From Bacillota bacterium (GTDB lineage Bacteria; Bacillota; Clostridia; Acetivibrionales; DSM-1351): a stretch of 64,000 nt of DNA. The stretch spans positions 1 to 64,000 of the forward strand of contig JAEWCZ010000008.1 of the NCBI GenBank assembly GCA_023390335.1, in the 5' to 3' direction. The notes beneath the pieces are model-generated. The model made no database searches and was not told where the DNA came from. It saw only the letters and a list, made by a program, of their open reading frames with translations. The position numbers were made by a program, and so were the translations under genes. Shown here piece by piece: positions 8,226 through 16,945 of this stretch (within the stretch, counting starts at the first letter, position 1; each line of letters begins with the position of its first letter).

Positions 8226-9119
8226 GTGAAGAACGCATTATTTGTATATAACCCTGTTTCAGGGGGACATAGGATTCCCAGTGAACTGGACTTTATTTTG
8301 TCCTCATTTCAGGATAAGGGTATTCTTGCTCAACCTTATAGGTTAACAGATGCAAACAGTGACTACTTAATAAGTGCATTACAGTCAGGGACATATGACT
8401 TTGTTGCTGCTTCCGGAGGAGACGGGACAATTAATTTTGTAGCCAATTTGCTACTTAACAATGATATTAAAATGCCTTTAGGGGTTATACCGTCAGGAAC
8501 ATGTAATGACTTCGCAAAATGTCTAGGGATAAACTCTCTTAAGGAAAGCATAGATGTAATATTACAGGGAAATACCATCATGTGCGATGTAGGTTACATA
8601 AACAATTCACAGTATTTTCTCAGTACTTTTGCAGGGGGAAATTTCGTAGACGTTTCTTTTAGTACAAACAGTGAGCTTAAAAAGAATTTTGGTCCTTTCG
8701 CATATTACTTAAAAGGCCTTTCCGAATTGACAAATATTAAAAGCTTCGATCTCAAAATTACAGCTGATGATCATATCCTTGAAGGAAAGTTCCTTTTATT
8801 TTTGATTGTTAACGGAAAACAAGCAGCTGGCTTCCCCAATCTTCTTAAACAGGCGGATTATACTGACGGATATATGGATATTATTCTTGTGAAGAAATGT
8901 TCAAATATAAACCTTGCAAGTATTTTTTTCAAGGTGTTGAGTAAGGAATCTGTCAATGATAAGAACGTAATTATTCTAAAGGCCAGAAAATGCGAACTAA
9001 GCAGCAAAATGCCGCTTGCTTTAACTGTAGACGGTGAAAGAGCTGATATGCTTCCCGCTAGTATTGAATTTAAACAAATGATTCTTGAGGTTTTTGTACC
9101 TATAGAAGAAAATAAATAG
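8226..9119 (+). CDS. Diacylglycerol kinase-family lipid kinase (YegS/BmrU/DgkB type)
   Basis: This 297-residue soluble kinase belongs to the diacylglycerol/sphingosine kinase family. The nucleotide-binding region has NPVSGGH near residue 9 and the signature SGGDGTINFVANLLL. GVIPSGTCNDFAKCLG and the late TVDGERAD are also conserved. Known members phosphorylate diacylglycerol or related lipids; the substrate here is open. The start is GTG at 8226 with GGGAGGA upstream. It stands alone with its own terminator. Confidence 0.9.
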   Translation: MKNALFVYNPVSGGHRIPSELDFILSSFQDKGILAQPYRLTDANSDYLISALQSGTYDFVAASGGDGTINFVANLLLNNDIKMPLGVIPSGTCNDFAKCLGINSLKESIDVILQGNTIMCDVGYINNSQYFLSTFAGGNFVDVSFSTNSELKKNFGPFAYYLKGLSELTNIKSFDLKITADDHILEGKFLLFLIVNGKQAAGFPNLLKQADYTDGYMDIILVKKCSNINLASIFFKVLSKESVNDKNVIILKARKCELSSKMPLALTVDGERADMLPASIEFKQMILEVFVPIEENK

Positions 9120-9141
9120 TATTTTTATTTAGTAGATATTG

Positions 9142-9173
9142 AGGCCTGCTGTGTTTAAGCAGCAGGCCTTTTT
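9142..9173. terminator. Bidirectional terminator
   Basis: AGGCCTGCTG (9142-9151) and CAGCAGGCCT (9160-9169) form a 10-bp stem followed by TTTTT. It serves the lipid kinase gene and can serve the opposing gene at 9191-9436. Confidence 0.9.
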
Positions 9174-9190
9174 GTAGCTTTGCATAGTAT

Positions 9191-9436
9191 TTAATACATT
9201 TGGTGTTTTTCATCCTTTTGAGCAACCAACAATTGATTGCGTCCGTTTACAAAGGTTTTTCTTACATAATAGCCTTCATTTACAAGCAATTCATAAAGCT
9301 TATCGGCCTGCTGGAAGTAGTTATACCCTACGTCTAGTATCATTGTTTCCCCGGTTCTAAGTTTATCTTGAACAACCGATAAAGTATTGGCCTCATTTAA
9401 ATTCTCGGCATTTATAACATTGTTTTGCAACTCCAT
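9191..9436 (-). CDS. Hypothetical small protein
   Basis: This 81-residue soluble protein has no family I recognise. It has an acidic N-terminal half, then MILDVGYNYFQQADKLYELL and GYYVRKTFVNGRNQLLVAQ, which looks like a small alpha/beta fold. It has no membrane segment and no cysteine. AAGGAGT lies 8 nt before its ATG, which supports real translation. It is alone, convergent with the lipid kinase gene and sharing the terminator between them. Confidence 0.65.
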   Translation of the reverse strand: MELQNNVINAENLNEANTLSVVQDKLRTGETMILDVGYNYFQQADKLYELLVNEGYYVRKTFVNGRNQLLVAQKDEKHQMY

Positions 9437-9600
9437 AGATGCAACTCCTTCTTTTAGCTCATGTATTTTATATGAGTTTATTATTTACATGGAAATAAAT
9501 AAATATAATAATCAGATTTTTCAAAATAATTGTATATATTTTATAAATTATGGCCATTATAATATTGACCTCACAAAATACATTTTGACCCCCTTTACAT

Positions 9601-9632
9601 GGTTAGTCGACGAAGACTAACCTATTTTTTTT
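9601..9632 (+). terminator. Orphan terminator hairpin upstream of deoC
   Basis: GGTTAGTC (9601-9608) and GACTAACC (9615-9622) form a perfect 8-bp stem followed by TATTTTTTTT. No plus-strand gene ends nearby; the last one stopped at 9119 with its own terminator. It may be a transcription attenuator in the deoC leader, the end of a small RNA, or a mobile-element remnant. Confidence 0.6.
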
Positions 9633-9701
9633 ATTACTTGATAATTCCAAGATATTGGTAAATAATATGTATGTATAAAGTTTTATAATCGGAGGTATTT
9701 T

Positions 9702-10358
9702 ATGACTAAGTTAGCAGGTTTAATTGACCATACAGCATTAAAACCCGAAACTTGTAAGGAGCAGATAAAGGAGCTGTGCAGAGAGGCTATGGAGTATAAA
9801 TTTGCTTCTGTTTGTGTTAATCCTTGCTATGTAACGCTATGCAGTGAAATTTTAAAGGAAACCGAAATAAAGGTATGTACGGTAATAGGATTTCCTCTGG
9901 GAGCCACATCAACCGCGTCCAAGGTTGCAGAAACTGTTGAGGCAGTAGAAAACGGCGCTGAGGAAGTTGATATGGTTATAAATATTGGAGCCGTTAAGTC
10001 AGGGGATTTTAGTTTTGTGGAGAAGGATATTGCTGCAGTAGTTGAAGCAACTGACGGCAAAGCAATTGTTAAGGTAATACTTGAAACATGCCTGCTCACT
10101 AATGAGGAAAAAGTTATTTGTTGTAAATTGGCCAAGGAAGCTGGAGCCGATTTTGTTAAGACCTCTACAGGGTTCAGCACAGGAGGCGCTACAGTCGAGG
10201 ATATAAGGCTTATGAGAGAAACTGTAGGTTCTGATATGGGAGTGAAAGCTGCCGGGGGTATAAGGGATTATATGACCGCAAGAGCAATGGTTGAAGCAGG
10301 TGCAACCAGAATAGGAGCTAGTGCATCTATAGCAATTGTCAATGCAGAGCAAGAATAA
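9702..10358 (+). CDS. deoC: Deoxyribose-phosphate aldolase DeoC
   Basis: This 218-residue class I aldolase splits 2-deoxyribose-5-phosphate into glyceraldehyde-3-phosphate and acetaldehyde, in deoxynucleoside breakdown. Family segments are [52 protein letters not shown], the Schiff-base region [14 protein letters not shown] and [11 protein letters not shown]. The start has GGAGG 9 nt upstream. It is monocistronic, between the orphan terminator and the one at 10383. Confidence 0.96.
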   Translation: MTKLAGLIDHTALKPETCKEQIKELCREAMEYKFASVCVNPCYVTLCSEILKETEIKVCTVIGFPLGATSTASKVAETVEAVENGAEEVDMVINIGAVKSGDFSFVEKDIAAVVEATDGKAIVKVILETCLLTNEEKVICCKLAKEAGADFVKTSTGFSTGGATVEDIRLMRETVGSDMGVKAAGGIRDYMTARAMVEAGATRIGASASIAIVNAEQE

Positions 10359-10382
10359 ATATATTTTATATAGTAACTAACA

Positions 10383-10414
10383 GGCCCTGCAAAGCAAAGT
10401 CACTTTACAGGGCC
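10383..10414. terminator. Terminator between deoC and the desulfoferrodoxin gene
   Basis: GGCCCTG (10383-10389) and CAGGGCC (10408-10414) form a stem extended by AAAG/CTTT. It lies between two convergent genes, so it can act both ways. Confidence 0.75.
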
Positions 10415-10421
10415 ACTATAA

Positions 10422-10802
10422 TTATTTTACATGAGACATCCATAATCCATGCAAGTTACAGTAAGCATATACTTCTGCGTTACTCTTGTCGGCAAAAACT
10501 GCTTTTGGTTCATCGCCGGGTGAAAGAACTAGTCTTTCTGTGCCTTCATCTCCAGCAACTTCAATCCACTCAATATAATGGGCATCAATCATTGGGTGGG
10601 CCACAGAACCTATCTGTACTACAATCTGCCCGTCTTCTCTCTCTGCAACAGGAACGTGTTTTTCAAGAGCTGCATCTGTAGTATTGGGTTCAAGTCTTTC
10701 CATTTGCTCACCGCAACAAACCAATTTACCTCCACCGTTTTTAATTATACTTACGATATTACCGCACTGCTTGCAACGATAATAAGCAATTTCTGTCTTC
10801 AT
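10422..10802 (-). CDS. dfx: Desulfoferrodoxin (superoxide reductase)
   Basis: This 126-residue cytosolic iron protein reduces superoxide to peroxide in anaerobes. The N-terminal desulforedoxin-like rubredoxin centre is visible as YRCKQCGN and VCCGEQM. The catalytic Fe(His)4(Cys) site is seen in EKHVPV, GSVAHPMIDAHYIEWIE and YCNLHGLW. Length and domain order are normal for a 2Fe-SOR. AAGGAGG precedes its ATG. It points to an anaerobe that meets occasional oxygen. Confidence 0.96.
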   Translation of the reverse strand: MKTEIAYYRCKQCGNIVSIIKNGGGKLVCCGEQMERLEPNTTDAALEKHVPVAEREDGQIVVQIGSVAHPMIDAHYIEWIEVAGDEGTERLVLSPGDEPKAVFADKSNAEVYAYCNLHGLWMSHVK

Positions 10803-10961
10803 AGAAAACCTCCTTAAAAATATTGTGTTATTAGTATATTAACCAAATCAAAGTTAATGTATTTATACCCATAATAAGGTTGTACTAACAAAATGTTTAT
10901 GATTTTTTTATAAGAAATTATGCTATCCTTTAGATGTAATTTCAGGTAACGGGAGGATAAA

Positions 10962-11642
10962 TTGAAGTATAAAAATATTAAAAAAGGAATATTCCTTGAA
11001 AGGCCAAATAGATTTATTGCACACGTGGAAATTGATGGTGTCACCGAGGTCTGCCATGTTAAAAATACCGGTAGGTGTAGGGAGCTTTTATTACCAGGTA
11101 CGGATGTGTATGTTCAGCAATCTGATAATCCCAACCGTAAAACAGGCTTTGACCTTATTAGTGTTATTAAAGGAAGCAGGCACATTAATATGGATAGTCA
11201 GGTTCCTAATAAGTTGGTTCAGGAATGGTTGGAGAAGGGAAATTTATTTAAAGATATTACGCTTATAAAACCTGAGTCCAGATATAAAAATTCAAGGTTC
11301 GATTTTTATGTTCAAACCAAAGAAAATAAGATTTTTATTGAAGTAAAAGGAGTAACGCTGGAAGAAAATAATATAGTGCTTTTTCCCGATGCGCCTACCG
11401 AAAGAGGTGTACGACACATAAATGAGCTTGTAGAAAGCTTGCAGGACGGATATAAGGCATATATAATTTTTGTAATACAGATGAAAGATGTTGATTATTT
11501 TATGCCCAATGAACTGACACACAAGGAGTTTGCAGATACTTTAAAATCAGCCTACGAAAAAGGTGTTAAAATATTGGCTCTTGACTGTGTAGTTGAAGAA
11601 GATTTTATTGAAATAGAAAAACAAGTGGAGGTGCGATTGTAA
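10962..11642 (+). CDS. sfsA: DNA/RNA nuclease SfsA family protein
   Basis: This 226-residue protein of the SfsA family shows FLERPNRFIAHVEIDG, VCHVKNTGRCRELLLPGTDVYV, SRFDFYV, FIEVKGVTLE, FPDAPTERGVRHINEL and VIQMKDVDYFMPN. It was named for sugar fermentation stimulation in E. coli, and members have been described as nucleases with a PD-(D/E)XK-like fold. The TTG start at 10962 has GGGAGGA upstream. Its stop overlaps the start of the next gene (TAATG), implying translational coupling. Confidence 0.93.
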   Translation: MKYKNIKKGIFLERPNRFIAHVEIDGVTEVCHVKNTGRCRELLLPGTDVYVQQSDNPNRKTGFDLISVIKGSRHINMDSQVPNKLVQEWLEKGNLFKDITLIKPESRYKNSRFDFYVQTKENKIFIEVKGVTLEENNIVLFPDAPTERGVRHINELVESLQDGYKAYIIFVIQMKDVDYFMPNELTHKEFADTLKSAYEKGVKILALDCVVEEDFIEIEKQVEVRL

Positions 11643-12034
11643 TGGTATATCAATTCAACTTAAAAACCGAAAGGCAGAATTTTTATAATATTACAGGCCA
11701 GGTTGTGGAGGCTTTAGATCAGAGTGGGATAACAGATGGGGCAGTTATGGTATATTGTCCCCATACAACAGCCGGTATAACTATCAATGAAAATGCCGAT
11801 CCTGATGTGGTTAGAGATATGCTCTACGGTTTGGATAAAGCGTATCCCGACAGGGCTGAATTCAGGCACTATGAGGGAAATAGTTCGGCACATTTAAAGG
11901 CTAGCGCTATGGGCAGTAGCCAGTACGTCATTGTTGAAGAAGGGAAACTACTACTTGGTACCTGGCAGGGTATTTATTTCTGTGAGTTTGACGGACCAAG
12001 AAATAGAAAGTTCTATGTAAAGATTATAAAGTAG
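11642..12034 (+). CDS. YjbQ/UPF0047 family protein
   Basis: This 130-residue protein matches the YjbQ (UPF0047) family, annotated in many genomes as secondary thiamine-phosphate synthase enzyme. Key segments are VYCPHTTAGITINENADPDV, HYEGNSSAHLKASAMG, and LGTWQGIYFCEFDGPRNRK. The conserved His and Asp residues probably bind a metal. The true cellular reaction is not settled for the family. It is coupled to sfsA by a 1-nt overlap. Confidence 0.9.
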   Translation: MVYQFNLKTERQNFYNITGQVVEALDQSGITDGAVMVYCPHTTAGITINENADPDVVRDMLYGLDKAYPDRAEFRHYEGNSSAHLKASAMGSSQYVIVEEGKLLLGTWQGIYFCEFDGPRNRKFYVKIIK

Positions 12035-12061
12035 ACTTTGTTAACAGTCTGTTGAAAACTT

Positions 12062-12184
12062 TGTGGATAATGTGGGGGAATAGCGTGAACTTATCCACAA
12101 AAACACAACATTTTGTGAATTAAACTGTGGATATTACTATATATGTGTGTATATATTGTAGATAATGAACTAACCTAATCCACA
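12062..12184. promoter_or_regulatory. DnaA-box cluster B
   Basis: Four DnaA-box-like sites lie in 123 bp: perfect TGTGGATAA (12062-12070) and TTATCCACA (12091-12099), plus one-mismatch TGTGGATAT (12126-12134) and TAATCCACA (12176-12184). The region has no gene. Together with cluster A, 4.5 kb upstream, it suggests DnaA binding outside the origin. Confidence 0.55.
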
Positions 12185-12231
12185 ATATAGTGGTGGAGGA
12201 ATATAAGCTTTTGGCTAGGCGTTAGTAACAA

Positions 12232-12267
12232 CTCCTGATATGTTAACATAACATAAAATCAGGAGGT
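12232..12267 (+). promoter_or_regulatory. Hairpin that can hide a ribosome-binding site
   Basis: ACTCCTGAT lies about 17 nt before ATCAGGAGGT, and the arms CTCCTGAT/ATCAGGAG are complementary. The right arm contains the AGGAGGT binding site of the 43-residue gene that follows, so the fold would block its translation. Confidence 0.5.
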
Positions 12268-12276
12268 GATTTTAAA

Positions 12277-12408
12277 ATGAAATTACATGAGTTTTTAGAT
12301 TATCAAAGAAAGCTGTGGGAAATGGATAAAATAAAATACGATACCCGTAAAATGCCTCAAAATAATTATGATAAGAAGGCAAGTAATAATACAAAGCCTT
12401 CTAAATAA
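12277..12408 (+). CDS. Hypothetical 43-residue protein
   Basis: This very small, strongly basic protein begins MKLHEFLDYQRKLWEMDKIK and ends in an Asn/Lys-rich tail (NNTKPSK). It has no membrane segment and no family I recognise. Support comes from AGGAGGTGAT 7 nt before ATG, a clean terminator 14 nt after the stop, and a leader hairpin that can mask the binding site. It stands alone between DnaA-box cluster B and araR. Confidence 0.6.
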   Translation: MKLHEFLDYQRKLWEMDKIKYDTRKMPQNNYDKKASNNTKPSK

Positions 12409-12421
12409 AATTTTTTAAACT

Positions 12422-12460
12422 TTGCTGCCTGATGTGTATATCAAGGCAGCTTTTTTATTA
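12422..12460 (+). terminator. Terminator after the 43-residue gene
   Basis: GCTGCCT and AGGCAGC, with GAT/ATC inside, form a stem followed by TTTTTTATTA. Confidence 0.85.
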
Positions 12461-12469
12461 TAAACAGTA

Positions 12470-12513
12470 TTGTGTATTTGAAATTATAATGTATAATTAA
12501 GATGTACGTACAA
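12470..12513 (+). promoter_or_regulatory. araR promoter with AraR-like operator
   Basis: TTGTGT (12470-12475) and TATAAT (12492-12497) are 16 nt apart and look like a SigA promoter. ATGTACGTACAA at 12502-12513 lies just downstream. It resembles the TTGTACGTACAA core known for AraR operators, so the repressor probably controls its own gene. Confidence 0.75.
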
Positions 12514-12534
12514 GTTGCATATAAGGAGATTATA

Positions 12535-13629
12535 ATGCAAAAGAATGATAGTCAGGTAAAATACCTCAAGCTTATGGAGCATTTGAAACAAGAAATACTC
12601 ATGGGAAAAATAAAACCGGGTGAACAAATTCCTTCGGAAAACGTTCTCGCGGAAACAATGTCCCTGAGCAGACACACTGTACGAAAGGCAATTTCAATGC
12701 TTGTGAATGAAGGGTATCTTTACACTGAACATGGACGTGGAACCTATTGCCTAGATAGGAGTAGGAAAAGAAGTGACTCCAGAAATATTGCTGTTATTAC
12801 AACCTATATTTCCGAATACATTTTTCCAAAGGTTATTCAAGGCATTGATAGTGTACTTTCGTCCAATGGTTACAGCATTATGCTTAAGAATACAAATAAC
12901 AATACCAAAAATGAGGCTGTTTGCCTGGAAGATGTACTCCAGAAGAATGTTGAGGGTGTTATAATTGAGCCTACTAAAAGTGCCTTGTATTCAGAGAATA
13001 TGGAGTTTTATGAAGCACTGGACAACCATCGTATACCATATATCTTTATCCATGGTAATTATCAGCAGCTTGACAAAAAGTCACATGTTTTACTGGATGA
13101 TGCCAAAGGCATGTATTCGGCAGTGGAATATCTGGCCAAATTAGGGCATAAAAAAATAGCAGGAATATTCAAAGCTGACGATGTTCAAGGAGTCGAAAGG
13201 CACAATGGATATGCAAAAGCCATTGCTGCTGCAGGCATACCCTATAATCCAGATGCTGTAGTTTGGTTTCACACTGAGGACAGGGATATAAAGCCTTATA
13301 ATATGGTTAAACGGTTGATTCAAGAGAATCGTGGGATTGATGCGATAGCTTGCTATAACGATGAAATTGCATTTAGAGTATATGAGTTGCTGAACAGTTT
13401 AGGTGTAAAAGTGCCTGAGGATATATCAATAACGGGTTTTGATGACTCGTATTTTTCTTCAAATTGTCCGGTGAAGATTACCACTGTCCGCCATCCTAAG
13501 GAGAAATTAGGTGAGGAAGCGGCTGAAATTCTATTGCAGATGATAAAGGATAGTGATTATTTAAAAAATCCTATCCAAAAAGTTGTTATACCTGAGCTTA
13601 TTATTAAGGAATCCTGTATACAAAGGTAG
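12535..13629 (+). CDS. araR: Arabinose repressor AraR (GntR-LacI chimera)
   Basis: This 364-residue regulator has a GntR-type winged helix at residues 10-75 (ILMGKIKPGEQIPSENVLAE, then SRHTVRKAISMLVNEGYLYT). A LacI/GalR-type periplasmic-binding-like sensor covers about 80-360 (IAVITTYISEYIFP, GVIIEPTKSA, AGIFKADDVQGVERHNGY, GFDDSYFSSNCPVKITTV). That is the AraR architecture, in which L-arabinose releases the protein from DNA. It heads the arabinose gene group, and AraR-like palindromes precede both it and the isomerase. Start ATG 12535 has AAGGAG 8 nt upstream; an upstream ATG at 12502 lies in the operator. Confidence 0.93.
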   Translation: MQKNDSQVKYLKLMEHLKQEILMGKIKPGEQIPSENVLAETMSLSRHTVRKAISMLVNEGYLYTEHGRGTYCLDRSRKRSDSRNIAVITTYISEYIFPKVIQGIDSVLSSNGYSIMLKNTNNNTKNEAVCLEDVLQKNVEGVIIEPTKSALYSENMEFYEALDNHRIPYIFIHGNYQQLDKKSHVLLDDAKGMYSAVEYLAKLGHKKIAGIFKADDVQGVERHNGYAKAIAAAGIPYNPDAVVWFHTEDRDIKPYNMVKRLIQENRGIDAIACYNDEIAFRVYELLNSLGVKVPEDISITGFDDSYFSSNCPVKITTVRHPKEKLGEEAAEILLQMIKDSDYLKNPIQKVVIPELIIKESCIQR

Positions 13630-13642
13630 ATATTTATTTAAG

Positions 13643-13655
13643 CTTGTACGTAACA
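13643..13655 (+). promoter_or_regulatory. AraR-like operator upstream of the isomerase gene
   Basis: CTTGTACGTAACA keeps the TTGTACGTA half of the AraR operator and a partial second half. It lies 85-97 nt before the isomerase start, in the gap that follows araR. Confidence 0.6.
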
Positions 13656-13739
13656 GAATACAACATTGATATATAATTAAAAAATTTTAATTTAAATGAC
13701 TCAAAAAAAATGTTAAAAAAATTAAGGGGGATTCTAAAA

Positions 13740-15221
13740 ATGTATAACGTACCAAAGGTTAAACTTGGCATTGTAGCAGTTAGTAGAGATTGCTTTCCAG
13801 CAGAATTGAGTGTGGAAAGACGTAAAGCAGTTGTTAAGGCTTGCGCAGAAAAAGGTTTAGAAATATTCCAAACAAATACAGTTGTTGAGAATGAAACAGA
13901 TGTTCTCAATGCTGTGAAGGAATTAAAGGATGCCGATGTAAATGCTCTTGTAGTATACCTTGGAAACTTTGGCCCTGAAGGACCTGAAACCATACTTGCT
14001 CAAAAATTCGACGGACCGGTTATGTTCGTAGCTGCTGCTGAAGAATCTGAAGGAAATCTTATAGGCGGACGTGGGGATGCATATTGCGGTATGCTGAATG
14101 CATCTTACAACCTGGCATTGAGAAAGTTGAATCCATACATTCCTGAATATCCAGTTGGAGATCCACAGGATGTTTCAGATATGGTTGGGGATTTTGAAAA
14201 TATAGCTAGAATTCTTCTTGGTCTCTCAAAATTGAAAATATTCAGTTTTGGTCCAAGACCATTTAACTTTGTTGCATGTAATGCTCCTATCAAACCATTG
14301 TATGATCTGGGCGTAGAAATAATGGAAAATTCAGAGCTTGATCTTTTTGAGGCATTTAATAATCATAAGGATGATCCTAGAATACCCGCAGTTGTTAAAG
14401 AAATGGAAGAGGAACTCAAGGGTGGAAATGGGTACCCAGGAATTCTTCCAAAGTTAGCACAATATGAAATTACTTTATTGGATTGGGCTGAACAGAATAA
14501 AGGTGCTTCTGAATATTTTGTATTCGCAAATAAGTGCTGGCCTGCATTCCAGACACAGTTTGGATTCGTTCCATGTTACGTTAATTCAAGGCTTGCTGCA
14601 AAAGGAATTCCGGTAGCATGTGAAACGGATATTTATGGCGCATTAAGTGAATATATAATTACTTGTGCAACACAAATGCCTGCAACTCTGTTGGATATAA
14701 ACAACTCAGTGCCTAAGGATATGTTTGAAAACAATAAGGAGTTATTCAACGGATATACCCTTACAGACTTGTTTATGGGCTTCCACTGCGGAAATACTCC
14801 TTCATGTATGATGAAAAACCACGCTATGAAGTACCAGCTCATCATGCACAGATTACTTGAGCCAGACAAGGAACCTGATATCTCAAGAGGAACTTTGGAA
14901 GGAACAATAAGACCAGGAGATATTACTTTCTTCAGACTCCAAGGAACAGCTGATTGCCAGCTGAGAAGTTATGTTGCTGAGGGAGAAATTATTGATGTTG
15001 ATCCTAAATCATTTGGTGGTATAGGTGTATTTGCAATTAAGGAAATGGGCAGATTCTACAGACATGTACTGGTTGCTAAGAGATACCCACACCATGGCGG
15101 TGTAGCCTTCAAGCACATGGGAAAAGTTCTGTTCGCTACCATGAAGCTTCTTGGTGTTGATGATGTAGCTTTCAATCAGCCTGCAGCTATGCTTTATAAG
15201 GACGAGAATCCATTTAAATAA
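13740..15221 (+). CDS. L-fucose/L-arabinose isomerase-family enzyme, probable arabinose isomerase
   Basis: This 493-residue protein belongs to the L-fucose isomerase-like fold family, not to the classical AraA family. Supporting segments are VYLGNFGPEGPETI, VAAAEESEGNLIGGRGDAYC, FANKCWPAFQTQFGFVPCYVN, CETDIYGALSEYI, FHCGNTPSC, and ALL end in RYPHHGGVAF. The position between araR and a ribulokinase-type kinase plus araD predicts conversion of L-arabinose to L-ribulose. The start at 13740 has AAGGGGG 10 nt upstream. The exact sugar is inferred from context; fucose or a related aldose would be the alternative. Confidence 0.82.
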   Translation: MYNVPKVKLGIVAVSRDCFPAELSVERRKAVVKACAEKGLEIFQTNTVVENETDVLNAVKELKDADVNALVVYLGNFGPEGPETILAQKFDGPVMFVAAAEESEGNLIGGRGDAYCGMLNASYNLALRKLNPYIPEYPVGDPQDVSDMVGDFENIARILLGLSKLKIFSFGPRPFNFVACNAPIKPLYDLGVEIMENSELDLFEAFNNHKDDPRIPAVVKEMEEELKGGNGYPGILPKLAQYEITLLDWAEQNKGASEYFVFANKCWPAFQTQFGFVPCYVNSRLAAKGIPVACETDIYGALSEYIITCATQMPATLLDINNSVPKDMFENNKELFNGYTLTDLFMGFHCGNTPSCMMKNHAMKYQLIMHRLLEPDKEPDISRGTLEGTIRPGDITFFRLQGTADCQLRSYVAEGEIIDVDPKSFGGIGVFAIKEMGRFYRHVLVAKRYPHHGGVAFKHMGKVLFATMKLLGVDDVAFNQPAAMLYKDENPFK

Positions 15222-15296
15222 AAAAGAATGTTAATCTGAATGACATCCTATGAGATTCAGTGAATTAGTATGGATGACTACATGAGGGGGAAAACA

Positions 15297-16904
15297 ATGA
15301 CACATGAACTAAATGACGGTCGAAATGCTATTATTAACGGACAGACAACAATTGGGATTGAACTCGGATCAACCAGAATTAAAACGGTATTGATAGGTGC
15401 AGATAATGCACCTATCGCATCCGGTAGTCATGACTGGGAGAATAGTTATATCAATAACATTTGGACTTACAGCTTGGAAGATATTTGGAAGGGTGTTCAG
15501 AGCAGTTATCATGAAATGGCTAAAGATGTAAAGGAAAAGTTCGGTGTAGGGTTGAAGACAACCGGAGCTATCGGCTTTAGTGGGATGATGCATGGTTATA
15601 TGGTTTTTGACAAGGAAGGCAACCTTCTGACTCCTTTCAGAACATGGCGTAACACTATAACCGCACAAGCATCAGAAGAACTTACCAAATTGTTCAGTTA
15701 TCCGATTCCTCAGAGATGGAGCATTGCTCATCTATACCAAGCTATACTGAACAATGAAGAGCATGTATCCGCTATTGATTTTATGACTACATTGGCTGGA
15801 TATATACACTGGAAGTTGACAGGAGAAAAAATTCTTGGTGTCGGAGAGGCATCAGGTGTTTTCCCAATTGATTTAAATACTAAAGATTTTAATTCAAATA
15901 TGATTAAGCAATTTAATGAGGTTAACGGCAGTCGCAACTTCCCATGGAAGCTTGAAAGTATTCTTCCTAAGGTTTTTGTTGCTGGTACTGAAGCAGGTAA
16001 ATTGACAGAAGAAGGGGCAAAGCTCCTTGATGTTACCGGTGAACTTCAAGCAGGTATTCCTCTTTGCCCTCCGGAGGGTGATGCGGGTACCGGAATGGTT
16101 GCGACCAACAGTGTCGCAGTACGTACAGGAAATGTATCTGCCGGTACTTCAGTTTTTGCAATGGTTGTACTGGAAAAGGAATTATCCAAAGTGTACCCGG
16201 AAATTGACTTGGTGACCACACCTGACGGAAGTCTCGTGGGAATGGTTCACTCAAATAATTGTACATCAGACTATGATGCATGGATGAATATATTTGCTGA
16301 GGCAGTTAAGGCCTTGGGCTTTGACGTGAAAAAACCGCAGCTGTATGATACCCTGCTGGGAGCAGCACTTCAAGGTGATCCCGATTGCGGAGGTTTGCTT
16401 GCATATGGTTATATTTCAGGTGAACATATTACTCATTTCGAAGAAGGTCGTCCAATGGTTGTACGTTCATCCAACAGTAATTTCAGCCTGGCTAATTTAA
16501 TCAGGGTTAATTTGTTTACATCTCTTGGTGCATTGAAAACCGGACTTGATATACTTTTCCAAAAGGAAGCTGTTAAAGTTGAAGGTATTACCGGGCATGG
16601 AGGCTTCTTTAAGACAAAGGAAGTAGGACAGAAAATCATGGCGGCTGCCTTTAATGTTCCTGTATCAGTCATGAAGACTGCAGGTGAAGGTGGCGCATGG
16701 GGTATTGCCCTGCTCGCTTCATATATGATTAATAGAACTAGCTCACAGTCTTTGGAGGATTTTCTAAAACAAAATGTGTTTGGAGAAAGCCAAGGTGACT
16801 CAATGCAACCTGATCCAAAGGATGTTGACGGTTTCAACGAATTTATGAAACGGTATACAAAGGGCCTGGATATTGAAAGGGCTGCAGTAAACTCCTTAAA
16901 CTGA
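15297..16904 (+). CDS. FGGY-family sugar kinase, probable L-ribulokinase
   Basis: This 535-residue kinase has the two-lobed FGGY fold. The N-terminal phosphate loop is [16 protein letters not shown], followed by [16 protein letters not shown] and TPFRTWRNT. The second lobe has [28 protein letters not shown] and the adenosine-binding [22 protein letters not shown] and [14 protein letters not shown]. It lies between the isomerase and araD, so phosphorylation of L-ribulose is the likely reaction. It does not look like classical AraB or XylB, and the substrate is inferred. Start ATG 15297 has GAGGGGG 6 nt upstream; ATG 15270 is less likely. Confidence 0.85.
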   Translation: MTHELNDGRNAIINGQTTIGIELGSTRIKTVLIGADNAPIASGSHDWENSYINNIWTYSLEDIWKGVQSSYHEMAKDVKEKFGVGLKTTGAIGFSGMMHGYMVFDKEGNLLTPFRTWRNTITAQASEELTKLFSYPIPQRWSIAHLYQAILNNEEHVSAIDFMTTLAGYIHWKLTGEKILGVGEASGVFPIDLNTKDFNSNMIKQFNEVNGSRNFPWKLESILPKVFVAGTEAGKLTEEGAKLLDVTGELQAGIPLCPPEGDAGTGMVATNSVAVRTGNVSAGTSVFAMVVLEKELSKVYPEIDLVTTPDGSLVGMVHSNNCTSDYDAWMNIFAEAVKALGFDVKKPQLYDTLLGAALQGDPDCGGLLAYGYISGEHITHFEEGRPMVVRSSNSNFSLANLIRVNLFTSLGALKTGLDILFQKEAVKVEGITGHGGFFKTKEVGQKIMAAAFNVPVSVMKTAGEGGAWGIALLASYMINRTSSQSLEDFLKQNVFGESQGDSMQPDPKDVDGFNEFMKRYTKGLDIERAAVNSLN

Positions 16905-16945
16905 TATAGTTTATTGGAATAATTGATTTTATGAGGTAAAAAAAT

